64,000 nucleotides of DNA from Methylobacterium sp. AMS5 (GTDB lineage Bacteria > Pseudomonadota > Alphaproteobacteria > Rhizobiales > Beijerinckiaceae), in contig NZ_CP006992.1 in assembly GCF_001542815.1 (NCBI RefSeq), positions 186,001-250,000 of the forward strand, given 5' to 3'. Positions 44,694 through 53,030 of this stretch are shown piece after piece. The notes below the pieces were generated by a model, which did no database searches, was not told the origin of the DNA, and was given only the letters and a program-made list of their open reading frames with translations. The position numbers and the translations under genes are program-made. Numbering within the stretch: position 1 is the first letter of the stretch; every line of letters begins with the position of its first letter.

Positions 44694-45388
44694 GGGAGAA
44701 GCGGCTCGTCCGCCCGGATGACGTAGCCCGCGCCGCGCACCGTGTGGATCATCGGATGCTCGAAGCCGCGGTCGATCTTGGCGCGCAGGCGCGAGACGTG
44801 GACATCGATGACGTTGGTCTGGGGGTCGAAATGGTAGTCCCAGACATGCTCCAGCAGCATCGTCCGCGTCACCACCTGCCCGGCATGGCGCATGAGGTAC
44901 TCCAGCAGCCGGAACTCGCGGGGCTGCAGCACGATCTCGCGGCCCGCCCGCGTCACCCGATGCGAGAGCCGGTCGAGTTCGAGGTCGCCGACCCGGTAGG
45001 CGGTGGCCTCGCTCTGGCCGGTCGCGGCCGTGCGGCGGCGGGCCAGCACCTCGGTGCGGGCCAGAAGCTCGGAGAAGGCGTAGGGTTTCGGGAGATAGTC
45101 GTCGCCCCCGGCCCGCAGACCCTTCACCCGGTCGTCCACTTGGCCCAGCGCCGAGAGGATGAGGACGGGCGTGGCGATCTCCTGCTCGCGCAGGGAGCGC
45201 ACCAGCGAGAGCCCATCGAGCTTCGGCAACATGCGATCGACGATCAACACGTCGTAATCGCCCTCGCGGGCGAGCGCATAGCCGTCGAGGCCGTCGCCCG
45301 CATGGTCCACCGCGTGCCCGGCTTCCCGGAACGCTTTGACCAGATAGGCGGCGGCCTCGCGGTCGTCCTCGATGATGAGCAGGCGCAT
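44690..45388 (-). CDS. OmpR/PhoB-type response regulator
   Basis: The 232-residue protein has a receiver domain with the acidic pair in IIEDDR, phosphoacceptor Asp51 in IVDRMLP and KPYAFSEL, and a winged-helix domain whose recognition elements are LQPREFRLLEYLM, RTMLLEHVWDYHFDP and VIDVHVSRLRAKID. It is co-transcribed with, and overlaps, the kinase gene downstream, so the two form one system. The upstream gap to osmC is 26 bases, so part of its transcript may come from the osmC/ssu direction. Target genes cannot be told from sequence. Confidence 0.93.
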   Translation of the reverse strand: MRLLIIEDDREAAAYLVKAFREAGHAVDHAGDGLDGYALAREGDYDVLIVDRMLPKLDGLSLVRSLREQEIATPVLILSALGQVDDRVKGLRAGGDDYLPKPYAFSELLARTEVLARRRTAATGQSEATAYRVGDLELDRLSHRVTRAGREIVLQPREFRLLEYLMRHAGQVVTRTMLLEHVWDYHFDPQTNVIDVHVSRLRAKIDRGFEHPMIHTVRGAGYVIRADEPLLP

Positions 45389-45414
45389 GACGCCTGTCAG
45401 ATACGCTTCGCCGC

Positions 45415-45924
45415 TCAGGAGCGCGAGGCGTTCACCGACAATTCCGGCTTGTGGTTGAGGGTTTGGAACACGACGCAGTAGCGCTCGGTCAGCTTCAGGA
45501 GCTGGTCGAGCTTCTCCTGGGGAGCGTCGGTGTCGAGGTCGAACTTGAGGCGGATCGCGCGGAAGCCCACCGGCGCTTCCTTGTCGACGCCCAGCGTGCC
45601 GCGGAAGTCGAGGTCACCCTCGGCGCTGACCGTACCGGCCTTGAGCGGGATTTCGAGTGCGGTCGCCACCGCCTTCACCGTCACGCCCGCGCAGGCGACG
45701 AGCGCTTCGAGCAGCATGTCGCCGGAGCAGAGTTCGGCGCCCGAACCGCCGGTGGCGGGGTGCAGGCCGGCCACTGCCAGCGCGCGGCCGGTCTCGACCT
45801 TGCAGGCGATGCTGGTGTCGTCCAGCGAGCCCTTCGCCTTGAGGGTGATGACGGCGGAATCCGGCGTCTCACGGTACTTGTTCTTGAGCGGGGCCTGAAG
45901 AGCGCGCAGGGCGTCGGCGTCCAT
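45415..45924 (-). CDS. OsmC family peroxide reductase-like protein
   Basis: OsmC/Ohr proteins reduce organic hydroperoxides with two cysteines and act in osmotic or peroxide stress. Both redox cysteines are present: Cys78 in ALVACAGVT and Cys150 in TERYCVVFQ. The 169-residue length is slightly longer than Ohr because of an N-terminal helix (ALRALQAPLKNKYRET), which is seen in this subfamily. A strong AGGAGG ribosome site lies 8 bases before ATG 45924. It is downstream of ssuB on the same strand, separated by a hairpin and a tandem repeat, so it may be the last gene of that transcript. Confidence 0.88.
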   Translation of the reverse strand: MDADALRALQAPLKNKYRETPDSAVITLKAKGSLDDTSIACKVETGRALAVAGLHPATGGSGAELCSGDMLLEALVACAGVTVKAVATALEIPLKAGTVSAEGDLDFRGTLGVDKEAPVGFRAIRLKFDLDTDAPQEKLDQLLKLTERYCVVFQTLNHKPELSVNASRS

Positions 45925-45935
45925 GGATTTCCTCC

Positions 45936-45964
45936 TGTTTTCTTGGTGGCGTGTTTTCTTGGTG
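45936..45964 (-). repeat. 13-bp direct repeat in the osmC leader
   Basis: Two identical copies of CACCAAGAAAACA (coding strand), separated by CGC, lie just upstream of the AGGAGG ribosome site of osmC. The first CACC also forms part of the adjoining hairpin. A duplicated protein- or RNA-binding site is possible. Confidence 0.7.
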
Positions 45965-46000
45965 TCGCGGATCTAGCGGCTTTCGCACCGCCGCGACACC
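45961..46000 (-). promoter_or_regulatory. Stem-loop between ssuB and osmC
   Basis: The arms GGTGTCGCGG and CCGCGACACC pair perfectly over 10 bp around a 20-base loop that can itself fold. It begins right after the ssuB stop. With A-rich rather than T-rich sequence after it, it is a better candidate for an mRNA-stabilising or attenuating hairpin than for a terminator. Confidence 0.6.
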
Positions 46001-46780
46001 TCAGAACGAGCTTCCGCCGGCGAGTTCCGGTGCACGGGAAGCGTCGCGCGGGCGCAGCGAATGATCGAGGGCGGAGAGGATCGTGCGGGTCGCCGCCTCG
46101 CTCGTCGGCGACGCCGGGTCGCGCGGCCGGCGCATCGGCAGGGCCACCGTGTCGTCGAGGCGGCCGGGGCGTGGGCGCATGACGATGGCGCGGTCGGCGA
46201 GCGCCACCGCCTCGGCGACGTCGTGGGTAACGATCAGCACCGTCGGCCGCACCTCCTCCCACAGGGCGAGGAGATGGCGGTGAAGATCCTTGCGGGTGAA
46301 GGCATCGAGCGCCGAGAACGGCTCGTCGAGAAGCAGCACCCGCGGGTTGGCCACGAAGGCGCGAGCGATCGAGACGCGCTGCTGCTGCCCGCCCGACAAT
46401 TCGCGGGGCCAGCGCCCGGCCTGTTCGGCGAGGCCGACCCGCTCCAGGGCGTGGGCGACGCGCTCCCGCCGCTCGCGCCTCGGCCGATGATCGATGCCGA
46501 AGCCGACATTCTCGGCGACCGTCAGCCACGGCAGCAGGCGCGGCTCCTGGAACACGAGGCCGACGCCGGGATGGGGCCCGGTGATCGGCTCACCGTCGAG
46601 GGCGATGTGGCCCGCGCTCGGCCGGTCGAGCCCGGCGATGAGGCGCAGCAGCGTCGTCTTCCCGCAGCCGGAGCCGCCGATCAGCGCGACGATCTCCGCA
46701 TTGGGCATCCGAAGGTCGATGCCGTCGAGGGCGCGGGTGCCGTCAGCGTAGGTCTTGGACAGGCTCTGAATGCTCAGCAT
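46001..46780 (-). CDS. ssuB: ABC transporter ATPase, sulfonate/nitrate type (SsuB-like)
   Basis: This 259-residue ATPase energises an importer of the nitrate/sulfonate/taurine family. Walker A GGSGCGKTT (35-43), Q-loop VFQEPRLLPWL, signature LSGGQQQRVSIARAF, Walker B VLLLDEPFSALDAF and the H-loop VTHDVAEAVALAD are all present. The Q-loop PRLLPWLTV is characteristic of SsuB. It lies 7 bases after ssuC. The combination of binding protein, permease and ATPase gives a complete importer. Substrate assignment rests on homology to alkanesulfonate systems; no monooxygenase (ssuD) is in the window. Confidence 0.88.
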   Translation of the reverse strand: MLSIQSLSKTYADGTRALDGIDLRMPNAEIVALIGGSGCGKTTLLRLIAGLDRPSAGHIALDGEPITGPHPGVGLVFQEPRLLPWLTVAENVGFGIDHRPRRERRERVAHALERVGLAEQAGRWPRELSGGQQQRVSIARAFVANPRVLLLDEPFSALDAFTRKDLHRHLLALWEEVRPTVLIVTHDVAEAVALADRAIVMRPRPGRLDDTVALPMRRPRDPASPTSEAATRTILSALDHSLRPRDASRAPELAGGSSF

Positions 46781-46787
46781 GGCGGCC

Positions 46788-47627
46788 TCACAGCGTCTCC
46801 CGCGCCGTATCCTGCCAGCGCACCAGCGGGCTGGTCAGGGCGACGAGCCCGGCATCGGCCGCCTTGCCGACCACGGCGAAGCTGATGATCGCAGCCAGGA
46901 TCTGGTCGGGCTTGCTGAATTGCTGGCCGTCGAGAAGCAGGTAGCCGAGCCCCTCGGAGGCGCCCATCAGTTCGGCGGCGACCACGAACAGGAAGCCGAG
47001 GCCGAGCCCGGTGCGGAGCGCCGTCAACGTCGCCGGCAGCACGGCCGGCAGGAGGATGCGCCGGACGAGCGCGACCCGCGAGAGGCGGAAGATGCGGCCC
47101 ACCTCGATCAGCTTGCGATCGACCGAGGCGATGGCGCCGGCCACACCGATGTAGACGGGAAAGAAAACGCCGACCGCGATCAGGGCGACCTTCGGCGTCT
47201 CGAGAATGCCGAACCACAGGATGAACAGCGGCACCCAGGCGAGCGAGGGTACGGCGCGCAGGGCCTGAAGGCTCGGATCGACCAGCCAGCGCAAGGTCGG
47301 CAGCGTCGCGGTGAGCGTGCCCGCGAGGATGCCGGCGCACGCCCCGAAGGCGAAGCCGAGACCGACACGGATCAGGGTCGCCTCGACATGGGTCCAGAGT
47401 TCGCCCGAGGCGGCGAGCGTCCAGAGCGCGGCACCGACCCGGCTCGGCGGCGGGAGCAGGCGCCCGGAGGCGAGCCCGGCGGCGACGGCCGCCTCCCAGC
47501 CGAGCGCCAGGACGAGCGGCAGCAGCAGGCCGAGCGCCAGCCGCGCTCCGCTCCCCAGAAGAGCGGAGCGCGGCGCAGGAACCGCCTTCGGCTCCGTGTC
47601 GTCGGAAAGAACGGTGGTGACGCTCAT
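46788..47627 (-). CDS. ssuC: ABC transporter permease, sulfonate/nitrate type (SsuC-like)
   Basis: The 279-residue permease has about six membrane helices; the first follows a polar N-terminal lead, in LGLLLPLVLALGWEAAVAAG. The ATPase-coupling EAA loop is in the segment DRKLIEVGRIFRLSRVALVRRILLPAVLPA. Another family feature is VPLFILWFGILETPKVALIAVGVFFPV. It follows the lysE-type gene by 60 bases on the same strand and precedes ssuB by 7. Together with ssuA and ssuB it makes one importer, presumably for alkanesulfonates. Confidence 0.88.
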   Translation of the reverse strand: MSVTTVLSDDTEPKAVPAPRSALLGSGARLALGLLLPLVLALGWEAAVAAGLASGRLLPPPSRVGAALWTLAASGELWTHVEATLIRVGLGFAFGACAGILAGTLTATLPTLRWLVDPSLQALRAVPSLAWVPLFILWFGILETPKVALIAVGVFFPVYIGVAGAIASVDRKLIEVGRIFRLSRVALVRRILLPAVLPATLTALRTGLGLGFLFVVAAELMGASEGLGYLLLDGQQFSKPDQILAAIISFAVVGKAADAGLVALTSPLVRWQDTARETL

Positions 47628-47687
47628 GCCAGGGTGCCGCGCCGGATCTGCATCGTGGCCTCGAAAATACTCGGCTGGGTCGGCCGA

Positions 47688-48320
47688 TCAGCGCCGCGCA
47701 TCGGTCGCCGCGTGCAGCGCGAGCCCCGCCAGCACTGTCCCCATGAACCAGCGTTGCGCGAGGAGCCAGAGGGGCTGCCCCTTCAGGAACGCAGCGACGA
47801 ACCCGGCGAACAGGACGATCGCCGCGTTCACCGTGAGACTCACGGCGATCTGGACGAGGCCGAGCGCAAGGGTTTGCGTCAGCACCCCACCCGCCACCGG
47901 ATCGATGAATTGCGGCAGCAACGACAGGTACATCACCGCGATCTTGGGGTTCAGCACATTCGTCAGAAAGCCCATGGCGAAGAGCCGCCCCGCCCCGTCG
48001 GGCGGCAGCGGGCGCGTGTCGAAGGGCGAACGTCCGCCGGGCCGAACGGCCTGCCACGCGAGAAAGAAGAGATAGGCCGCGCCGGCCAGGCGCAGGGCAT
48101 CGTAGGCGAAGGGCACCGCCATGAGGAGGGCGGTGATGCCGAAGGCCGCGCAGAGCAGGTAGACGACGAAGCCCGCCGCGACACCCGTCAGCGACACCAG
48201 CCCGGCCGCTCGTCCCTGCACAACGGTGCGCGAGACGAGGTAGGCCATGTTCGGGCCGGGCGTCAGCACCATCCCGAGGCTGACGAGAGCGAAGGCGGCG
48301 AGGGGCGCGGCGTCCGGCAT
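47688..48320 (-). CDS. LysE/RhtB family exporter
   Basis: LysE-family proteins export amino acids or related small zwitterions. This 210-residue member has six predicted helices and the family signature SLGMVLTPGPNMAYLVSRTV at residues 14-33, with GFLTNVLNPKIAVMYLSLLPQF in the middle. The start is ATG 48320, 8 bases after the ssuA stop; an open frame running further upstream through ssuA is an artefact. Its position between the binding protein and the permease of an importer is unusual and suggests a linked substrate, for example export of a by-product. Confidence 0.9.
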   Translation of the reverse strand: MPDAAPLAAFALVSLGMVLTPGPNMAYLVSRTVVQGRAAGLVSLTGVAAGFVVYLLCAAFGITALLMAVPFAYDALRLAGAAYLFFLAWQAVRPGGRSPFDTRPLPPDGAGRLFAMGFLTNVLNPKIAVMYLSLLPQFIDPVAGGVLTQTLALGLVQIAVSLTVNAAIVLFAGFVAAFLKGQPLWLLAQRWFMGTVLAGLALHAATDARR

Positions 48321-48328
48321 CGGCAGGC

Positions 48329-49303
48329 TCAGCGGGCCGGGGCCGGGTTGAACTGCGGATCGATCAGACCGTCCACCGCCGCCGCCACGTCGGTGGAGGC
48401 GGGGATGACGCCCGCCTGCTGCAGGGCAAGGCCGGCGGCGCGGATGCTGTCGGCCTGGGCCGAACCGACGGCCGGCTGGCTCAGATCCGTGCGCTCGATC
48501 TGCTTGGCGATGACCGCTTCGGGCAGCTTGGTGGCCGAGACGAGCGCGCTCTTTAAGGCATCCGGGTTGGCGAGGGCGTAAGCACGGGCCTGCTCGTAGG
48601 CGGCGATGACGACCCGCACGAGATCGGGATGCGCCTTGGCGAAATCCTCGCGCACGTCGAGCACGCCCCAGGTGTTGGCGGCGGCGTCGCGGTGGAACAG
48701 CACGTCGCCGCTCTCGATCTCGGCGGCGGCCATCATCGGGTCGAGACCAGCCCAGGCATCGACGTCGCCGCGGTCGAGCGCCGTGCGGCCGTCGGCGTGC
48801 TGGAGCAGGACGAGCTTGGCGTCCTTCTCGGTGAGCCCGGCACCCTGGAGCGCGCGGATCAGGAAGATGTGCGGATCGGTGCCGCGAGTGACGGCGATGC
48901 GCTTGCCCTTGAGGTCGGCGGGCCCTGCAATCCCCGTGTCCTTGCGGGTGACGAGCGCGGTCCATTCCGGCCGGGAATAGGCGTAGACGACCTTGATCGG
49001 GTTGCCGTTGATGCGTGCCAGGAGTGCGGCCGCCCCGGCCGAGGAGCCGAAATCGATGGCGCCGCCGTTCAGGAATTCCAGCGCCTTGTTGGAGCCGAGC
49101 GACTGGACCCAGCGCATCTTGATGCCGCGGGCCTTCAGCGCCTCTTCCAGAAAGCCCTTCTCCTTCAGGACGAGGCTGACCGGATTGTAGGTCGCCCAGT
49201 CGAGCCGGATCTCGGACACTTCGGCAGCCCGCAGGTTCGAACCCATCGCGAGGAGGCCGAACAATCCGGCGCATGCGGAGAGGACGGTGCGGCGTCGAAT
49301 CAT
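48329..49303 (-). CDS. ssuA: Sulfonate-type ABC substrate-binding protein (SsuA-like)
   Basis: A 324-residue periplasmic binding protein of the NMT1/nitrate-sulfonate-taurine group. It has a Tat-like signal (MIRRRTVLSACAGLFGLLAM ... LRA), then EIRLDWATYNPVSLVLKEKG, a ligand pocket region GGAIDFGSSAGAAALLA and DLKGKRIAVTRGTDPH, which are typical of SsuA. A GGGAG ribosome site precedes ATG 49303, so I use it rather than ATG 49318. It is the first gene of the operon ssuA-lysE-ssuC-ssuB. Expression may respond to sulfur starvation, but no CysB-type site is evident. Confidence 0.88.
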   Translation of the reverse strand: MIRRRTVLSACAGLFGLLAMGSNLRAAEVSEIRLDWATYNPVSLVLKEKGFLEEALKARGIKMRWVQSLGSNKALEFLNGGAIDFGSSAGAAALLARINGNPIKVVYAYSRPEWTALVTRKDTGIAGPADLKGKRIAVTRGTDPHIFLIRALQGAGLTEKDAKLVLLQHADGRTALDRGDVDAWAGLDPMMAAAEIESGDVLFHRDAAANTWGVLDVREDFAKAHPDLVRVVIAAYEQARAYALANPDALKSALVSATKLPEAVIAKQIERTDLSQPAVGSAQADSIRAAGLALQQAGVIPASTDVAAAVDGLIDPQFNPAPAR

Positions 49304-49350
49304 GCGGCTGTCTCCCATGTCGGCCCGGCTTGTTGCCGGATCCGCCTGAT

Positions 49351-49385
49351 GGCTAGAACAGTCACGTTCGTTTCGTCAAACGAAA
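49351..49385 (-). promoter_or_regulatory. Possible ssu promoter with overlapping palindrome
   Basis: On the minus strand TTGACG (49379-49374) and CTAGCC (49356-49351) are separated by 17 bases, giving a plausible housekeeping promoter for ssuA with a start near 49344. The perfect palindrome TTTCGT-CAA-ACGAAA at 49371-49385 overlaps the -35 element, so a repressor bound there would block transcription. It also lies upstream of glnD on the other strand. Confidence 0.4.
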
Positions 49386-49462
49386 AATCCGCAAAACAGA
49401 ACGGCTGAGTTGCACGCAACCGACCGATGCCGCCGCCGGCTTTACATGCTAACGGGACGGCC

Positions 49463-52249
49463 ATGTTCGACCCCGTTCCCGTCCTGGAAAAGATCGTCGC
49501 CTCCCTGGACCGCGACGCCCGCGAACCGACCAAGCTGCGAGGGCTCCTTGTGCCCGAGCTGCGCAAGGTGATCGAGACCGGGCACGCGGATGCCGAGCGG
49601 CTTCTCCTGAGAGAACGCGACGGCCTCGCCTGCGCGCAACGTCTGAGCCGCCTCACCGACGCGGTGGTGCGGGCGATCTACGACGCCGTGGTCTGGCGCC
49701 TCTATCCCAACGACAACCCGTCCACCGGCGAGCAGCTCGCGATCGTCGCCACCGGCGGCTATGGCCGGGGTACGATGGCGCCGGGCTCGGACATCGATCT
49801 GCTGTTCCTGCTGCCCTACAAGCAGACCGCATGGTCCGAGAGCGTCGTCGAGGCGATGCTCTACGTGCTGTGGGACCTCAAGCTGAAGGTCGGCCATGCG
49901 ACGCGCTCCGTGGAGGAATGCCTGCGCGAGGGCCGCGCCGACATGACGATCCGCACCGCGCTGCTGGAATCCCGCTTCCTGTTCGGCTCGCGCGCGCTGT
50001 TCGAGGAGATGGTCACCCGCTTCGATACCGAACTGGTGATCGGGTCGGCTTCCGAGTTCGTGGACGCCAAGCTGCGCGAGCGCGACGCCCGCGTCGCCAA
50101 GGCAGGCGCCTCGCGCTATCTCGTCGAGCCCAACGTCAAGGACGGAAAGGGCGGCCTGCGCGACCTCAACACCCTGTTCTGGATCGCGAAGTACACGTAC
50201 CGGGTGCGGGATCAGGCCGAGCTGGTCCATGCCGGGCTGTTCACGCCGGACGAGTACCGTCTGTTCGAGCGCTGCGAGGAATTCCTGTGGCGGGTGCGCT
50301 GCCACATCCACTTCGTGACCGGGCGGCCGGAGGAGCGTCTGTCGTTCGGGCTGCAGCCCAAGATCGCCGAACGGCTCGGCTTCGGCTCCCGCGGCGGCCT
50401 CTCGGGTGTCGAGCGCTTCATGAAGGCGTATTTCCTCATCGCCAAGGATGTCGGCGACCTCACCGCCATCGTCTGCGCCGAGCTGGAGGCGCGTCACGCC
50501 AAGCGCACGCCGGTGCTCGACCGCTGGATCGGCCGCTTCCGCGACCGCTTCCGCGCGACCTCGATCGAGGCGGAGGATTTCTGGATCGACAACGGCCGGG
50601 TCAACATCCGCGGCGAGGACACGTTCGAGCGCGATCCGGTCAACCTGATCCGTCTGTTCTGGCTCGCCGACCGGCACAACCTCCCGATCCATCCGGACGC
50701 GGCGCGGCTGGCCAACCGCTCGCTCAAGCTCATCACCCACGCGGTGCGCATCGACCCGGAGGCCAACCGGCTCTTCCTCGACATCCTGACATCGAAGAAC
50801 GCTCCGGAGACGATCCTGCGATCGATGAACGAGGCGGGCGTCCTCGGTCGGTTCATCCCGGAATTCGGCCGCATCGTCGCGATGATGCAGTTCAACATGT
50901 ACCACCACTACACGGTGGACGAGCATCTGCTGCGCTCGCTCGGCGTGCTCGCGGCGATCGATTCGGGACGGGTGCGCGACGAGCATCCGCTCGCCTCGCG
51001 GCTCATCGATACGATCCACAACCGCCGCGCCCTCTATGTCGCGATCTTGCTGCACGACATCGCCAAGGGTCGGCCCGAGGACCATTCGATCGCCGGCGCG
51101 GCCATCGCCCGCAAGCTCGGGCCGCGCTTCGGATTGAGCCAGGCGGAGACCGAGACGGTCTCGTGGCTGGTCGAGCACCACCTGCTCATGTCGATGACGG
51201 CGCAGAGCCGCGACCTCTCCGACCGCAGGACGATCGAGAAGTTCGCGAGCGAGGTGCAGAGCCTGGAGCGGCTGAAGCTGCTCGCGATCCTCACCGTCGC
51301 CGACATCAAGGCGGTCGGCCCCGGCGTGTGGACGGCCTGGAAAGGCACGCTGCTGCGTACCCTCTACGACGAGACCGAAGTCGTCCTGTCCGGCGGCCAC
51401 TCGGAGATCGCTCGCACCGACCGGGTGCGGCTGATCCAGATGGTCCTGCGCGAGCAGCTCTCCGACTGGAACTCCGAGCTGTTCGACGCCTATGCCGCGC
51501 GCCACAACCAAGCCTACTGGCTCAAGGTGGACTCGACGCGCCACTTCAAGAACGCCCGCTTCCTGCGCACGGTGATGGAGGAGGGCCGCACCAGCGCCAC
51601 GACCTACGAGACCGATCCGGTTCGGGGCGTGACCGAACTGACGGTCTATTCCCCCGATCATCCGCGGCTGCTCGCCATCATCACGGGCGCCTGCGCGACC
51701 ATGGGCGGCAACATCGTCGATGCGCAGATCTTCACGACGACCGACGGCTTCGCCCTCGATTCGATCTTCATCTCCCGCGCCTTCGAGCGGGACGAGGACG
51801 AGCTGCGCCGCGCCGGCCGCATCGCCACGGCGATCGAGCGGGCGCTGAAGGGCGAGATCAAGATTGCCGAACTCGTGGCCGACAAGCACCCGAAGCAGCC
51901 GCCCAAGACCTTCCTCGTCCCGCCGGACGTGTCGATCGACAACGCCCTGTCGAGCCGCGAGACGGTGGTGGAGATTACCGGACTCGACCGGCCGGGCCTG
52001 CTCTACGAGCTGACGACGGGGCTCAACCGCCTGAGCCTCAACATCACCTCGGCGCATGTGGCGACCTTCGGCGAGCGGGCGGTGGACGTGTTCTACGTGA
52101 CCGACCTCACCGGGACCCGCGTGATGCAGCCCGACCGCCTCTCCCTGATCCGCGCCGCGGTGATGGAGGTGTTCGCCAGCGACGTCGCTGCGCTCCGCGC
52201 GGAAGGGCTCGACGCCCTGGTCGATTCGCCGCCGCCGCGGGAACTCTGA
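49463..52249 (+). CDS. glnD: PII uridylyltransferase/uridylyl-removing enzyme GlnD
   Basis: GlnD is the cell's glutamine sensor: it adds UMP to PII under nitrogen shortage and removes it when glutamine is high, which then sets GlnE and NtrB/NtrC activity. The 928-residue protein has the nucleotidyltransferase motif GGYGRGTMAPGSDIDLLF (from about residue 98), an HD domain for uridylyl removal (HHYTVDEHLL near 481, HDIAKGRPEDHS near 532) and two ACT domains for glutamine binding (near 719 and 835). All are intact. ATG 49463 is preferred to ATG 49427, which adds 12 unconserved residues. It is a single gene. Confidence 0.96.
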   Translation: MFDPVPVLEKIVASLDRDAREPTKLRGLLVPELRKVIETGHADAERLLLRERDGLACAQRLSRLTDAVVRAIYDAVVWRLYPNDNPSTGEQLAIVATGGYGRGTMAPGSDIDLLFLLPYKQTAWSESVVEAMLYVLWDLKLKVGHATRSVEECLREGRADMTIRTALLESRFLFGSRALFEEMVTRFDTELVIGSASEFVDAKLRERDARVAKAGASRYLVEPNVKDGKGGLRDLNTLFWIAKYTYRVRDQAELVHAGLFTPDEYRLFERCEEFLWRVRCHIHFVTGRPEERLSFGLQPKIAERLGFGSRGGLSGVERFMKAYFLIAKDVGDLTAIVCAELEARHAKRTPVLDRWIGRFRDRFRATSIEAEDFWIDNGRVNIRGEDTFERDPVNLIRLFWLADRHNLPIHPDAARLANRSLKLITHAVRIDPEANRLFLDILTSKNAPETILRSMNEAGVLGRFIPEFGRIVAMMQFNMYHHYTVDEHLLRSLGVLAAIDSGRVRDEHPLASRLIDTIHNRRALYVAILLHDIAKGRPEDHSIAGAAIARKLGPRFGLSQAETETVSWLVEHHLLMSMTAQSRDLSDRRTIEKFASEVQSLERLKLLAILTVADIKAVGPGVWTAWKGTLLRTLYDETEVVLSGGHSEIARTDRVRLIQMVLREQLSDWNSELFDAYAARHNQAYWLKVDSTRHFKNARFLRTVMEEGRTSATTYETDPVRGVTELTVYSPDHPRLLAIITGACATMGGNIVDAQIFTTTDGFALDSIFISRAFERDEDELRRAGRIATAIERALKGEIKIAELVADKHPKQPPKTFLVPPDVSIDNALSSRETVVEITGLDRPGLLYELTTGLNRLSLNITSAHVATFGERAVDVFYVTDLTGTRVMQPDRLSLIRAAVMEVFASDVAALRAEGLDALVDSPPPREL

Positions 52250-52269
52250 CCCATCCGTCGCGCAGTGCG

Positions 52270-52299
52270 CTTGATTTCGCGGTTTGCCCGAATGATATC
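52270..52299 (+). promoter_or_regulatory. Possible grpE promoter
   Basis: TTGATT at 52271 and GATATC at 52294 are spaced 17 bases apart, and the first is preceded by C so that CTTGAT resembles a heat-shock -35 box. The match at the -10 is only partial. It lies about 40 bp before the grpE start and 21 bp after glnD. Confidence 0.3.
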
Positions 52300-52340
52300 A
52301 GCCCCATCCCGGAACACTTCGAGACCTGATCGATCGCACG

Positions 52341-52949
52341 ATGATGGCTGACGACATGGAGAAGCAGGAGCGGCACGACGGCGCGGAGGCGGAGGTTCGG
52401 CCGCAATCCGGTGCCTCGCATGCGGGCGCGGATGCCGAAGCGCTCGCCGCCGCGATCGCAGAGCGCGACGAGTTCAAGGATCGCCTGCTGCGCACGCTGG
52501 CCGAGATGGAGAACCTGCGCCGCAGGACCGAGCGCGAGGTCGCGGATGCCCGCACCTACGCGGTGACGAATTTCGCCCGCGACATGCTCAACACCGCCGA
52601 CAACATCCGCCGCGCGCTCGAAAGCGTGCCGGAGGAGGCGCGCGCGGGTGCCGACGGCCCCTTCAAGGGGCTGATCGAGGGCATCGACCTGACGGATCGG
52701 GATCTCGCCAAGACGCTGGAACGCCACGGCGTGAAGGTGGTCGATCCCAAGGGCCAGCGCTTCGACCCGAACCGCCACCAGGCGATGTTCGAGGTGCCCA
52801 ACACCGAGGTTCCCAACGGCACCGTCGTCCAGGTGGTGCAGACCGGCTACGTCATCGGCGACCGGACCCTGCGCCCGGCTCTGGTCGGCGTCTCCAAGGG
52901 CGGCCCGAAGCCCGAGGCCAACAGGGACAAGCCCGCCGACGCGGCCTGA
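52341..52949 (+). CDS. grpE: GrpE, nucleotide exchange factor of DnaK
   Basis: GrpE releases ADP from DnaK, acting in protein folding and heat shock. The 202-residue protein has the expected long N-terminal coiled coil (about 30-90, with [20 protein letters not shown] and [13 protein letters not shown]) and the C-terminal beta-rich head with [20 protein letters not shown] and [20 protein letters not shown]. The start is the first of two ATG codons; MADDMEKQ, from the second, gives the usual beginning. It is single, with a strong terminator behind it and no dnaK nearby. Confidence 0.95.
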   Translation: MMADDMEKQERHDGAEAEVRPQSGASHAGADAEALAAAIAERDEFKDRLLRTLAEMENLRRRTEREVADARTYAVTNFARDMLNTADNIRRALESVPEEARAGADGPFKGLIEGIDLTDRDLAKTLERHGVKVVDPKGQRFDPNRHQAMFEVPNTEVPNGTVVQVVQTGYVIGDRTLRPALVGVSKGGPKPEANRDKPADAA

Positions 52950-52969
52950 CGCTTTTCCCTCCGTCGAAG

Positions 52970-53001
52970 AAAAAGGCCGGCACCCCTGTGCCGGCCTTTT
53001 T
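52970..53001. terminator. Bidirectional terminator between grpE and pheA
   Basis: A perfect 14-bp inverted repeat with AAAAAGGCCGGCAC on one side and GTGCCGGCCTTTTT on the other, loop CCCT. The A/T runs at both ends make it an effective terminator in either direction, and it sits between two convergent genes. Confidence 0.9.
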
Positions 53002-53030
53002 CGTATGCGCCATTTTCGTTTGCGCCTTGG

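Noticed and set aside
45936..45964. The 13-bp direct repeat considered as a short CRISPR-like array
   Set aside because: Only two units with a 3-base gap and no spacers or cas genes.
49427..49462. Earlier ATG for glnD
   Set aside because: The 12 extra residues (PPPALHANGTA) are not like GlnD N-termini, and ATG 49463 gives the expected MFDPVPVLEKIV start.
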